DNA from: Sorangium aterium
GTDB taxonomy: Bacteria > Myxococcota_A > Polyangia > Polyangiales > Polyangiaceae
Length of the DNA: 64,000 bases
Assembly (NCBI RefSeq): GCF_028368935.1
Contig: NZ_JAQNDK010000003.1
Location: 1,550,001 to 1,614,000 of the forward strand
Reading direction: 5' to 3'
Shown: positions 32,692 through 41,272 of the stretch, in pieces
How the letters are laid out: each line of letters begins with the position of its first letter
Position numbering within the stretch: position 1 is the first letter of the stretch
Notes under the pieces: model-generated
Seen by the model: the letters and a program-made list of their open reading frames with translations, nothing else
Database searches by the model: none
Told to the model about the DNA's origin: nothing
Program-made: the position numbers and the translations under genes

Positions 32692-33687
32692 TCACATCCG
32701 GATGACGGACGCGCCCCAGGAGATGCCAGCGCCGAGCGCGCAGAACAGGACGTTTTGCCCCGGCTTGATGCGCCCATCGCGGACCGCCTCGTCGAGCGCG
32801 ATGGGGATCGATGCGCTCGACGTGTTGCCGTACTCCTCGATGTTGAGCACGAACCTCTCCAGCGGGAGGTTGAGCCGCGCGGCGACCTGGCTGATGATCC
32901 GCAGGTTCGCCTGATGGGCGACGACCCAGTCCAGGTCCGCAGCCGCCATGCCCGCCGTGTCGAGCGCGATCAGCGACGCGCTCGACAGGTTCTTCACGGC
33001 GACCTTGAAGATGTCCTGCCCCACCATGTGGACCTTGTTGCGGCTCTGCTCGATGCCCTCGGCCGTCAGCGGCTCGGCCGTGCCGCCGCCCGGGATGACC
33101 AGCGAGTTCGCGAGCATGCCGTCGCTGAAGATCCGGGTCGAGATGATGCCCCTGCCGTCGCCCGACGCAGGCCCGAGCACGACCGCGCCCGCGCCGTCGC
33201 CGAACAGGACGCACGTCGTGCGATCCTTCCAGTTCAGGATGCGCGAGAGCAGCTCGACGCCGATCACGAGGACGTGCCGGGCCACGCCGTTCGCGATGAA
33301 CTGATCGGCGATCGTGAGGCCGTAGACGAAGCCGGCGCAGGCCGCCGAGATGTCGAACGCGGGGATCTCCTGAGCGCCGAGCTTCTGCTGCACGTACACG
33401 GCGCAGGAGGGCATCGGGGTGTCGCCGCTGATCGTCCCGACGATGATCATGTCGAGATCGGCCGCCGAGAGCCCGGCGGCGTCCAGAGCAGAGCGGCCAG
33501 CCGCGGCGGCCATGTCGCTCGTGAGCTCTCCCTCGGCAGCGACATGGCGCCGACGGATCCCCGTTCGCTCGCTGATCCAGCTGTCGGAGGTGTCGACGAT
33601 CTTCTCGAGATCGGTGTTGTGAAGGACTCGGGCGGGCGCGTAGCTGCCCGTCCCGAGGATGCGGCTCCTCGGCCGCGTGGAGCTCAT
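32692..33687 (-). CDS. fabH: 3-oxoacyl-ACP synthase III
   Basis: This 331-residue enzyme starts fatty-acid synthesis by condensing acyl-CoA with malonyl-ACP. It has the catalytic Cys in SAACAGF, His in VVAHQANLRI and Asn in YGNTSSAS, and opens with SRILGTGSYAPARVL. It lies 88 bp after rpmF; the plsX gene normally found between rpmF and fabH is missing from this position. Confidence 0.95.
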   Translation of the reverse strand: MSSTRPRSRILGTGSYAPARVLHNTDLEKIVDTSDSWISERTGIRRRHVAAEGELTSDMAAAAGRSALDAAGLSAADLDMIIVGTISGDTPMPSCAVYVQQKLGAQEIPAFDISAACAGFVYGLTIADQFIANGVARHVLVIGVELLSRILNWKDRTTCVLFGDGAGAVVLGPASGDGRGIISTRIFSDGMLANSLVIPGGGTAEPLTAEGIEQSRNKVHMVGQDIFKVAVKNLSSASLIALDTAGMAAADLDWVVAHQANLRIISQVAARLNLPLERFVLNIEEYGNTSSASIPIALDEAVRDGRIKPGQNVLFCALGAGISWGASVIRM

Positions 33688-33775
33688 GCGACGGCCCCCC
33701 GCGCATCCGCGCGAGCCGGCGCCGCGCCCAGGTGCGCGGGCGCAGCGTTCGCGCGCGCCGGCGCACCCGCGCCCG

Positions 33776-33970
33776 TCATGAGGCCGCGGTCGCCTTGGTC
33801 GCCTTCGCCTTGCGCCCGTTGTAGTGCCCGCAGGCGCCACAGGCGCGGTGCGGGAGCCGGGCTTCCCCGCAGTTCTCGCAAGAGACGAGCTGGACGGGGG
33901 TCACCTTGTCGTGGTTGGCGCGCCGCATGTCGCGCTTGCTGGGGGTGGTTTTCCTCTTGGGGACGGCCAC
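33776..33970 (-). CDS. rpmF: 50S ribosomal protein L32
   Basis: This 64-residue protein begins VAVPKRKTTPSKRDMRRANHD, starting at a GTG with a ggag ribosome site. It contains the zinc-type CENC and CGAC cysteine pairs, so it is the C+ paralogue form. It begins only 4 bp after the yceD stop, the widely conserved yceD-rpmF pair. Confidence 0.94.
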   Translation of the reverse strand: MAVPKRKTTPSKRDMRRANHDKVTPVQLVSCENCGEARLPHRACGACGHYNGRKAKATKATAAS

Positions 33971-33974
33971 GGAA

Positions 33975-34712
33975 CTACTCCTTCTTGGTCTTCTTCTTCG
34001 GTGTCCCGGCCTTGGCCGGGGGGGTCGATGCAGGTTCTGCGCGCCTGTCAGAGCCGCTGGGCTTCTGTCCGAGCTTCTCTCGGAGCGCGCTGAGCGGCGC
34101 GAGCCGCGGGTCGAGGCCTGGAGCGGCCTCATCCTCCTCCGCCACCCCACGGACGAGGGCCGAGGAGCCGCCTTCGCGGTCCTCTCGGGACGCGGCAGGA
34201 CCGATACCCGGGCAAGCCTCCGAGCACAAGGGGAAGTTCGGCATCTCGAGGAGAATGGCCTCGCGGATGAACGGATCGAGCTCGACCGACTCGCCATCGT
34301 ACGTGTCGACGTCGGCCTCGTCCGCTGTGAACTCGTACTCCGGCTCCTTGACCTTGCCGGCCCCCGCCTTCGCCGCGCCGTTGCGGGCGGCGTCGTCCCG
34401 CCGGTGGCCGTGGCCATGCCCGTGGCCGTCCGCCTTCGGGGCAGGACGCAAGAGGAGCGAGAGCTCGGCGTCGATGTCCAGCGCAGCAGGGGCAAGGCAC
34501 CGCGCGCAGGGCGTGGCGACGGGCGCCTTGACGCGGCCGCGCACGACGATCTCGTTCCCCGTCCGCGAGAGGCGGGCCGTGATGTGGCCTGGCGCGCGCC
34601 CGGTGACGTCGGCGTCAGCGAGCGTCGTGTTGATCCAGTCGAGCGGCAGCGGCAGGTCCAGCGAAATACCGGAGATGTCGATGTCGTTGGCGGAGACGGC
34701 AAACTGGGACAT
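33975..34712 (-). CDS. yceD: DUF177/YceD-family protein
   Basis: This 245-residue protein is the conserved partner of rpmF, linked in bacteria and plants to 23S rRNA processing or large-subunit assembly. It has the family's cysteine pairs (CARC and CSEAC) and the acidic motif VELDPFIREAILLEMP. Two features are unusual: a histidine-glycine run (DGHGHGHGHR, about residue 100) inserted between the halves, and a lysine-rich tail ending KKKTKKE. The start at 34712 matches the conserved FAVSANDI opening; longer frames add non-conserved residues. Confidence 0.85.
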   Translation of the reverse strand: MSQFAVSANDIDISGISLDLPLPLDWINTTLADADVTGRAPGHITARLSRTGNEIVVRGRVKAPVATPCARCLAPAALDIDAELSLLLRPAPKADGHGHGHGHRRDDAARNGAAKAGAGKVKEPEYEFTADEADVDTYDGESVELDPFIREAILLEMPNFPLCSEACPGIGPAASREDREGGSSALVRGVAEEDEAAPGLDPRLAPLSALREKLGQKPSGSDRRAEPASTPPAKAGTPKKKTKKE

Positions 34713-34818
34713 GGGTTCCGGTCCAGTGAAAGCGGAGCGTTTAGCGCGGGGTGCGTTGGCTCGCAAGAACGACCCGCAGCCGCCTTCACATCGGGCTGCA
34801 TGGTAGCGTCGCCCGCGC

Positions 34819-36159
34819 ATGGAGCGCAGCGCCACGCCCGAGGCCAGGCCCCCGCCGCCGGGCGCCGCCGATCGGCGGCCGGAACCTTCAGGGGAAGCAC
34901 GGCGAGCAGGCCGCCGCGCAGCGATTGCGATCGCCCTCTATGCGCTCGTGACGCTCGTGTACGCCGCGAGCTCCTCCCGCGAGATCTTCGGCGTCCACAC
35001 GCCCTACAACCACTACGCGCTGCTCGCTGAGGCGTGGCTCCAGGGCCGCCTCGATCTCGGCGGACCGCCGCCGGCGCACGCGGGCGGCAACGACTTCGCC
35101 GTGTTCGGCGACCGCTACTACGTCAGCTTCCCCCCCTTCCCCGCGGTCCTCATCGCGCCGCTCGTGAAGCTCGCCGGCGGCGCCGAGCGCGTGCGCGACG
35201 GGCAGTTCTTCCTGGCGTTCGCCGGCATCGGGCCGGCTGTCCTCTTCCTCGCGCTGGAGAAGCTCTCGGCCTCGCGCCGCAGCCACCGCACGCAGGCCGA
35301 GAACGTCGCGCTCTCGCTGCTCTTCGCGCTCGGGAGCGTCTACTGGTTCAGCGCGGTGCAAGGGACGGTGTGGTTCGCCGCGCACGTCGTCGGCGTCGCG
35401 CTGGCGTGCGTCTACCTCTACTGCGCGCTCGAAGCCGCCCATCCGCTCGCGGCGGGGCTCGCCCTGGGCCTCGGCTTCGCGACCCGCACGCCGCTCGGAT
35501 TCGCCCTGCCGCTGTTCCTGTTCGAGGCGCTCCGCGTGGACCGCTCGGACCCGCGCGCCCTCTTGCGCCGGCTCGCCCTGTTCGCCGCGCCGGCGGCGCT
35601 CGTGCTCTCGGCGCTGCTCTGGCACAACCACGCGCGCTTCGGCGACGCCGTCGAGTTCGGCCACCGGTACCTCCACATCGCGTGGAGCGCGCGGATCGAG
35701 AAGTGGGGGCTCTTCTCGTACCACTACCTGCCGCGCAACCTCGCGGTGGTGCTCACCGGCCTGCCGTACACGCACGTGCAGGGCGCCCCCTTCCAGATCA
35801 ACGCTCACGGGCTCGCGCTCTGGGTGACCACGCCGATCTATGCGTGGGCCCTCTGGCCCCGGCGCACGCCGCCCCCGTTCTGGGCGCTCGCCGCCACGGT
35901 ATCCGCGGTCGCGCTGCCGAGCCTCCTCTACCAGAACACCGGCTGGCTCCAGTTCGGCTACCGCTTCTCCAACGATTTCGCCCCGTTTCTCTTCGCCATG
36001 ATCGCCGTCTCCGGCCGCCGCTTCGGCGTGCCGTTCTACGCCATCGGGGCGGCCGCGATCGCCGTCAACGGGTTCGGCGCGCTCACGTTCCAGCGCGCGG
36101 GCTTCGAGCGGTTCTACTTCGTCGAGCGCACCCAGCGGGTGCTGCACCAGCCCGACTGA
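34819..36159 (+). CDS. Polytopic membrane protein, possibly a GT-C-type glycosyltransferase
   Basis: This 446-residue protein has a disordered cytosolic N-terminus and roughly ten transmembrane helices (first at about 35-52). A conserved-looking first loop, HTPYNHYALLAEAWL, and a later TRTPLGFALPLFLFEALR resemble GT-C/mannosyltransferase-type or DUF2029-like membrane enzymes, but a definite DXD motif is not obvious. It is divergent from yceD with about 106 bp between starts. Substrate and pathway are unknown. Confidence 0.7.
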   Translation: MERSATPEARPPPPGAADRRPEPSGEARRAGRRAAIAIALYALVTLVYAASSSREIFGVHTPYNHYALLAEAWLQGRLDLGGPPPAHAGGNDFAVFGDRYYVSFPPFPAVLIAPLVKLAGGAERVRDGQFFLAFAGIGPAVLFLALEKLSASRRSHRTQAENVALSLLFALGSVYWFSAVQGTVWFAAHVVGVALACVYLYCALEAAHPLAAGLALGLGFATRTPLGFALPLFLFEALRVDRSDPRALLRRLALFAAPAALVLSALLWHNHARFGDAVEFGHRYLHIAWSARIEKWGLFSYHYLPRNLAVVLTGLPYTHVQGAPFQINAHGLALWVTTPIYAWALWPRRTPPPFWALAATVSAVALPSLLYQNTGWLQFGYRFSNDFAPFLFAMIAVSGRRFGVPFYAIGAAAIAVNGFGALTFQRAGFERFYFVERTQRVLHQPD

Positions 36160-36324
36160 GTCGGCCCACGCCTCCGCGCCGCTGCCGCGACGCCGCGCCG
36201 AGGACGCTCCTCCTCCTCGGCACGGCCGGAGGGGGCGCGCTCCCTCGGGCGCGCGGGCGATCCAGCGGGCGGCGCACGCGGCCCTTGGGTGCAGGGCGCT
36301 CGCCGTGCTAGCCCTCGCCGCGCC

Positions 36325-36888
36325 ATGGAAGCTCTGCTCGACCCGGCCGCCATCGGGCGCGGCCTCCGGCGCGTCGCGCTCCAGATCGCCGAGCGCGGCC
36401 GCGGCATAGACGATCTGGCGCTCATCGGGATCCGACGGGGCGGTGAGCCGCTGGCCAAGCGGCTGGCCGCGCTGCTCCTCGAGATCGAGGGGCACGCGCC
36501 GCCTGTCGGCGCCGTCGACATCACGCTCTACCGCGACGACGCCGCGACCGCCCTGCCGAACCCGCGCATCGGCCCAAGCCACATCTCCTTCCCCGTCGAC
36601 GGCCGGCGCATCGTGCTGATCGACGACGTGGTCTACACCGGTCGCACCATCCGCGCGGCGCTCGACGCCGTGCTCGACTATGGGCGACCGCAGCGGATCG
36701 AGCTCGTCGCGCTCGTCGATCGCGGCGGCAGGGAATTGCCGATTCACCCCGACTACGTCGTCCGCGCGGTCGAGCTCGCCCCCGGGCAGCGCGTCGACGT
36801 CGTGGAGCGCGCGGGCGAGCTCTGGGCTCTCGTCACCGCCGCCGGCACAAAGCTCTCGGAGCCCCCCCCGCCACCGGAAGGAACATAA
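36325..36888 (+). CDS. pyrR: Pyrimidine operon regulator / uracil phosphoribosyltransferase homologue
   Basis: This 187-residue protein has the PRPP-binding motif [29 protein letters not shown] and DITLYRDD of PyrR. In Gram-positives PyrR binds attenuator RNA; in myxobacteria it may serve mainly as uracil phosphoribosyltransferase or another regulator. I saw no clear pyr attenuator upstream. It is followed by pyrB after 8 bp, so the two are one operon. Confidence 0.92.
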   Translation: MEALLDPAAIGRGLRRVALQIAERGRGIDDLALIGIRRGGEPLAKRLAALLLEIEGHAPPVGAVDITLYRDDAATALPNPRIGPSHISFPVDGRRIVLIDDVVYTGRTIRAALDAVLDYGRPQRIELVALVDRGGRELPIHPDYVVRAVELAPGQRVDVVERAGELWALVTAAGTKLSEPPPPPEGT

Positions 36889-36896
36889 GCCAGCGC

Positions 36897-37862
36897 ATGA
36901 GGAGGATCTACCCGCACCGACACCTGCTCGGCATCGAGGGTCTCTCGCGAACCGAGATCGTGGCCCTCCTGGACGCCGCCGAGTCGCTCTTCGACGTCTC
37001 CCGGCGGAGCGTGCGCAAGGTGCCCACGCTCCGCGGCAAGACGGTCGTGAACCTCTTCTACGAGCCGTCGACGCGCACGCGGACGTCGTTCGAGCTCGCG
37101 GGCAAGCGGCTCAGCGCCGACGTCATCAACATCAGCGTCTCCACGTCGAGCGCGGTCAAGGGGGAATCGCTGCTCGACACGGTGCAGAACCTCCAGGCGA
37201 TGCAGCCGGACGTGCTGGTCATCCGGCACGCCGCGTCGGGCGCGCCGCACCACGTCGCCGCGCACACGCGCGCCGCGGTCGTCAACGCGGGGGACGGCAC
37301 GCACGAGCACCCGACGCAGGCGCTGCTCGACGCGTTCACGATCCGGCGCGCGAAGGGCCGACTCGAAGGGCTGGAGGTCGCCATCTGCGGCGACATCGTC
37401 CACAGCCGCGTGGCCCGCTCGAACGCGCACCTGCTCACGACGATGGGCGCGCGGGTCCGCTTCGCCGGCCCGCGCACGCTGCTTCCGATCGCGGGGGAGT
37501 CGCTCGGCGCGACCGTCTACGACCGGATCGAGCCCGCCCTCGAGGGGGCCGACGTGGTGATGATGCTGCGCGTGCAGCGCGAGCGGCTGAGCGGCAGCTT
37601 CCTGCCCAGCACGCGCGAGTACAGCCGCACGTTCGGGCTGAACCCGGCCCGGCTCGCGCTCGCCAAGCCGGACGCGATCGTGATGCACCCGGGGCCGATG
37701 AACCGCGGCGTCGAGATCGATCCGCGCGTCGCGGACGGCGCACAGAGCGTGATCCTCGACCAGGTCGAGGCCGGCGTCGCGGTCAGGATGGCCGTGCTCT
37801 GGATCCTGGCCGCGGAGGCCAACGAGTTCTCCGCGACCGGCGAGCCACGGCCAGCGCCCTGA
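36897..37862 (+). CDS. pyrB: Aspartate carbamoyltransferase catalytic chain
   Basis: This 321-residue enzyme makes carbamoyl-aspartate in pyrimidine synthesis. Carbamoyl-phosphate site [13 protein letters not shown] and HPGPMNRG are intact, with the family's [14 protein letters not shown] and [12 protein letters not shown]. No pyrI regulatory subunit and no pyrC follow, so this is the class that works as a stand-alone or dihydroorotase-associated chain. A strong hairpin follows the stop. Confidence 0.95.
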   Translation: MRRIYPHRHLLGIEGLSRTEIVALLDAAESLFDVSRRSVRKVPTLRGKTVVNLFYEPSTRTRTSFELAGKRLSADVINISVSTSSAVKGESLLDTVQNLQAMQPDVLVIRHAASGAPHHVAAHTRAAVVNAGDGTHEHPTQALLDAFTIRRAKGRLEGLEVAICGDIVHSRVARSNAHLLTTMGARVRFAGPRTLLPIAGESLGATVYDRIEPALEGADVVMMLRVQRERLSGSFLPSTREYSRTFGLNPARLALAKPDAIVMHPGPMNRGVEIDPRVADGAQSVILDQVEAGVAVRMAVLWILAAEANEFSATGEPRPAP

Positions 37863-37868
37863 CGACCG

Positions 37869-37909
37869 CCCCGGCCGCCCGAGCGGGGCGTGGCGGCGCG
37901 GCCGGGGCA
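37869..37909 (+). terminator. Hairpin after pyrB
   Basis: An 11-bp perfect stem (gccccggccgc/gcggccggggc) with a 19-base loop starts 7 bp after the pyrB stop. It has no T-tract, so it is a moderate terminator candidate separating pyrRB from the NadE-like gene. Confidence 0.4.
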
Positions 37910-38069
37910 GACGGACGCCCTGGCGCGTGGAACCCACGGAACCATGGATGGAAGGCGCGGACCCCGCACGCGGCTCCCCGCGGCATATGCCCGCTCGCAG
38001 CGAACAGGGTTCCCTGTTGCGCCCCGTTTTAATAGGCTGGTCCATCTTTTTGAAAGGGTGGAGCCAACC

Positions 38070-39044
38070 ATGTTTTCGCGAGACGTCCTCAGGATCGATG
38101 CCCCGGCAGTAGCGCAAGAGATCGAGCAGGCCATCCGGGATCAGGTGTTCGGTACGCTGCGGCGGCGCGGGGCCGTGGTCGGGATCTCGGGCGGGATCGA
38201 CAGCTCCGTCGTCTCGACGCTGTGCGTCCGCGCGCTCGGCAAGGACAAGGTGCTGGGCATCTTCATGCCCGAGCGCGACACCTCCGATGACGCGCTCCGC
38301 CTCGGCAAGCTGCTCGCCGAGGGGCTCGGCATCGAGGCGGTCATCGAGAACATCAAGCCCGCGCTGACCGGCCTCCGCTGCTACGAGCGGCAGGACGAGG
38401 CGATCCGGATGGTCTACCCAGACTACAACGAGAGCTGGAAGTTCAAGATCACGCTCCCCTCGATCCTCGAGAGCGACAGGCTGAACGTCTCGCAGCTGAC
38501 GGCGCAGCCGCCCGGCGAGGAGCCGCGCGTGAAGCGGATCCCCCTGAACGCGTACCTGCAGCTCGTCGCCGCGACGAACTTCAAGCAGCGCATCCGCAAG
38601 ATGATGGAGTACTACCACGCGGACAGGCTCAATTACGCCGTCGCCGGCACGCCGAACCTGCTGGAGTACGATCAGGGCTTCTTCGTCAAGCAGGGCGACG
38701 GCGCCGCGGACTTCAAGCCGATCGCGCACCTGTACAAGAGCCAGGTCTACGCGCTCGCCGAGTACATCGGCGTCCCTGCCGATATCCGCAGGCGCGCGCC
38801 GACGACGGACACGTTCTCGATGCCGCAGGGGCAGGACGAGTTCTACTTCGCGCTCCCCTACGACAAGATGGACCTCTGCCTGTACGCCTACAACAACAAC
38901 GTCCCGGCCGCGGACGCGGCTGCCGCCGTCGGCATCACGCCGCAGCAGGTCGAGCGCGTGTTCAAGGACATCGAAGCGAAGCGCCGGGTAGCGCAGTACC
39001 TCCACGCGCAGCCGCTGCTCGTCCGCGATCAGGGCCACGCCTGA
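38070..39044 (+). CDS. NadE-like NAD+ synthetase family protein (ammonia-dependent type)
   Basis: This 324-residue protein belongs to the ATP-pyrophosphatase fold of NAD synthetase, with P-loop GISGGIDSSVVST. It lacks the N-terminal glutaminase domain, so it would use free ammonia or an ammonia donor in trans. It is longer than the usual NadE (about 275) because of an insert (about 125-175) and reads TTDTFSMPQGQDEFYFALPY where standard NadE has its conserved PTADL-type motif. It may thus make NAD or amidate another acid. It has a ggtggag ribosome site and lies upstream of the ACP/acyl-ligase/asparagine-synthase genes. I leave the symbol blank for that reason. Confidence 0.82.
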   Translation: MFSRDVLRIDAPAVAQEIEQAIRDQVFGTLRRRGAVVGISGGIDSSVVSTLCVRALGKDKVLGIFMPERDTSDDALRLGKLLAEGLGIEAVIENIKPALTGLRCYERQDEAIRMVYPDYNESWKFKITLPSILESDRLNVSQLTAQPPGEEPRVKRIPLNAYLQLVAATNFKQRIRKMMEYYHADRLNYAVAGTPNLLEYDQGFFVKQGDGAADFKPIAHLYKSQVYALAEYIGVPADIRRRAPTTDTFSMPQGQDEFYFALPYDKMDLCLYAYNNNVPAADAAAAVGITPQQVERVFKDIEAKRRVAQYLHAQPLLVRDQGHA

Positions 39045-39402
39045 TGATCCGCGCCATCGGACCGCGCACGCCGCTGTCAACGGGATTCTCAGCCTGATAC
39101 GCCGTTCCGCGGGCGTGAAACCCGCCGGAAACAGCGCGAAACCACGCTGACATTCACTCACGTTGACGACCATGACGGACGGGCTCGCAGCGAGATCGTC
39201 AGTCGCCAATCTCACCTAAGCGGCGTGCCCTGGCGGCGGCCTTCGGACGCGGACGGCACGACGCCGCACACGAACGAGCGCGGACGCGAGCGTGAGCGAT
39301 GAACCGCAACCGCGTCCTGCCTCGATCCGCGCGTTGGCCGTCGCTCCGCGGAGTGTTCTCGACAGGAAAGCCGGGGGGGTGATAGACGTCGAGACTACCC
39401 CC
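39045..39402 (+). other. Intergenic region before the carrier-protein gene
   Basis: This 358-bp stretch has no supported gene. Upstream codons in frame with the ACP continue to 39292 but are not ACP-like. A TTGACG at 39170-39175 lacks a matching -10. I cannot identify a promoter or terminator here. Confidence 0.4.
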
Positions 39403-39663
39403 ATGAGCACTTCCAGCATCGAATCGACGATTCGCAACTTCCTGGTGACCTCGTTCGGATACCGGGGCGCTACCGCCGATCTCGGGTCCGAGGTCGCTTT
39501 GCTCGATCAAGGGATCCTGGACTCGACGGCCGTCCTCGAGATCGTTCAGTTCCTCGAGCAGGACCTCGGCATCCAGGTCGCCGACGAGGAGATGGTGCCG
39601 GAGAATTTCGGCTCGATCGCCAGGCTCGTCACCTACGTGAGCGGGAAGAAGAACAGCAACTAG
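39403..39663 (+). CDS. Stand-alone acyl carrier protein
   Basis: This 86-residue carrier has the phosphopantetheine serine in LLDQGILDSTAVLEIVQFLE, which follows the D-S pattern of secondary-metabolism/exopolysaccharide carriers more than the fatty-acid type (see 30435). An acidic helix (LEQDLGIQVADEEM) follows. It sits 18 bp upstream of the acyl-AMP ligase, its probable loading enzyme. The start at 39403 gives a typical compact carrier. Confidence 0.88.
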   Translation: MSTSSIESTIRNFLVTSFGYRGATADLGSEVALLDQGILDSTAVLEIVQFLEQDLGIQVADEEMVPENFGSIARLVTYVSGKKNSN

Positions 39664-39681
39664 CCCGAACCCGGGGGGCGC

Positions 39682-41271
39682 ATGAGCACGCAGCACACCG
39701 CTCGTCGCGATCCGCGCTCGGATCGCTTCCTCATCGACTCCGCGCTGCGATCGTTCGCCGCGTCGCGCCCCGACCACGTCGCGCTGGTCTGCGAGGGACG
39801 GCGGCTCACGTACCGGGAGCTCGACGCGCTCGCCGATCGCTGCGCCGCCCTGTTCCGCGAGGCGGGCGTGCAGCGCGGCGATCGCGTCATGGTCGCGCTC
39901 GACAACGGCGTGGACGCGGTCGTCGCGTACTACGGAGCGCTCCGGGCCGACGGCGTGCCGTCGCTGCTCGGCACCGCGATGCGACCGCGGCGCCTCGGTC
40001 AGGTGATGGAGCTCGCCGCCCCCCGCGTGTTTGTGGCGGCGCGCGGCATGCGCGAGGGCCTCGCCGCGGTGGCCGAGCTCCCGCCCGGCGCGAGGCCGGC
40101 GGCGACGTTCCTGAGCGGCGCGGCTCCCCCGGCCGCGCCCGGGCCCCCGCCCGAGGGGCGCGACTTCCAGGAGGCCCTGGCCGGCGCGCCCGGCGAGCCC
40201 CCTGCGCGCCGCGCGATCGAGCTCGATCTGGCGACGCTCTGCTGGACGAGCGGCAGCACGGGCGAGTCGAAGGGGGTCATGCTGACGCACCAGAACCTCC
40301 GCAACAGCACCGCGGCCATCGGCGCGTACCTCGAGCACACGGCGGACGACGTGATCCTCTGCGTGCTGCCCCTGTCGCACACCTACGGGCTCTTCCAGCT
40401 GCTCGTGACGCACGCGTTCGGCGGGACCGTCGTGCTCGAGAAGGGCTTCTCCATGCCGTGGCCCATCGTCCAGCGGATGGCCGAGGAGCGGGCGACCGGC
40501 TTCGCGGGCGTGCCGACGATCTTCGCGTCGATGCTCTCGCTCAAGAACTTCGCGAAGGCCGATCTCTCGGCGCTCCGGTACATGACGAACGCCGCGTACG
40601 GGCTCCCAGCGCCGCAGCTCCTGCGCCTCCGCGAGCTCCTGCCCAACGTCTCCTTCTTCGCGATGTACGGCCAGACCGAGTGCACCCGCGTCTGCTACCT
40701 GCCGCCCTCGCTGGCGCTCGAGCGGCCGTCCTCCGTGGGCATCGCGATGCCGAACGAGGAGCTCTGGATCGAGCGGGAGGACGGCACGCACGCGGAGCCG
40801 GGCGAGGTGGGCGAGCTCGTCGTGCGCGGGCCGAACGTGATGCGCGGCTACTGGAGGAACCCCGAGGCGACCGCCTGCGCGCTCCGGCCGGGGCCGCTCC
40901 CGGGCGAGGTCGTGCTTCACACCGGCGACCTCTTCAAGATGGACGAGGACCGGTACCTCTACTTCGTCGCGCGCAAGGACGACATCATCAAGACCCGCGG
41001 CGAGAAGGTGAGCCCCCTCGAGGTCGAGTCCGTGATCTGCAAGGTCCCGGGCGTCGTCGAGGCGGCGGTCGTCGGCGTGCCGGATCAGGTGCTCGGGGTC
41101 GCGGTGAAGGCCGCCGTGGTGAAGGCCCCTGACGCCGCTGTGACCGCCGACGACGTCCGCAAGAAGGTGCGGTCCGAGCTCGACGAGGTCGCCGTGCCCA
41201 AGTTCGTCGAGTTCATGGATTCGCTCCCCAAGACGGCGAGCGGCAAAGTCAAGAAGAGCGAGCTCATCTGA
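39682..41271 (+). CDS. Acyl-AMP ligase (ANL superfamily)
   Basis: This 529-residue enzyme activates a carboxylic acid with ATP. Core motifs: P-loop CWTSGSTGESKGVMLTHQN (A3), MYGQTECTR (A5), GDLFKMDEDRYLYFVARKDD (A7/A8) and the catalytic lysine in TASGKVKKSEL (A10). Whether it loads CoA or the adjacent carrier cannot be told, but 18-bp spacing to the ACP favours the carrier. It resembles the acyl-CoA/AMP ligases linked to exopolysaccharide and amide clusters. The next gene starts 1 bp past its stop. Confidence 0.9.
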   Translation: MSTQHTARRDPRSDRFLIDSALRSFAASRPDHVALVCEGRRLTYRELDALADRCAALFREAGVQRGDRVMVALDNGVDAVVAYYGALRADGVPSLLGTAMRPRRLGQVMELAAPRVFVAARGMREGLAAVAELPPGARPAATFLSGAAPPAAPGPPPEGRDFQEALAGAPGEPPARRAIELDLATLCWTSGSTGESKGVMLTHQNLRNSTAAIGAYLEHTADDVILCVLPLSHTYGLFQLLVTHAFGGTVVLEKGFSMPWPIVQRMAEERATGFAGVPTIFASMLSLKNFAKADLSALRYMTNAAYGLPAPQLLRLRELLPNVSFFAMYGQTECTRVCYLPPSLALERPSSVGIAMPNEELWIEREDGTHAEPGEVGELVVRGPNVMRGYWRNPEATACALRPGPLPGEVVLHTGDLFKMDEDRYLYFVARKDDIIKTRGEKVSPLEVESVICKVPGVVEAAVVGVPDQVLGVAVKAAVVKAPDAAVTADDVRKKVRSELDEVAVPKFVEFMDSLPKTASGKVKKSELI

Positions 41272-41272
41272 T

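Noticed and set aside
39292-39402. 37-residue N-terminal extension of the acyl carrier protein
   Set aside because: The extra residues are not carrier-like and the start at 39403 gives a normal length carrier.
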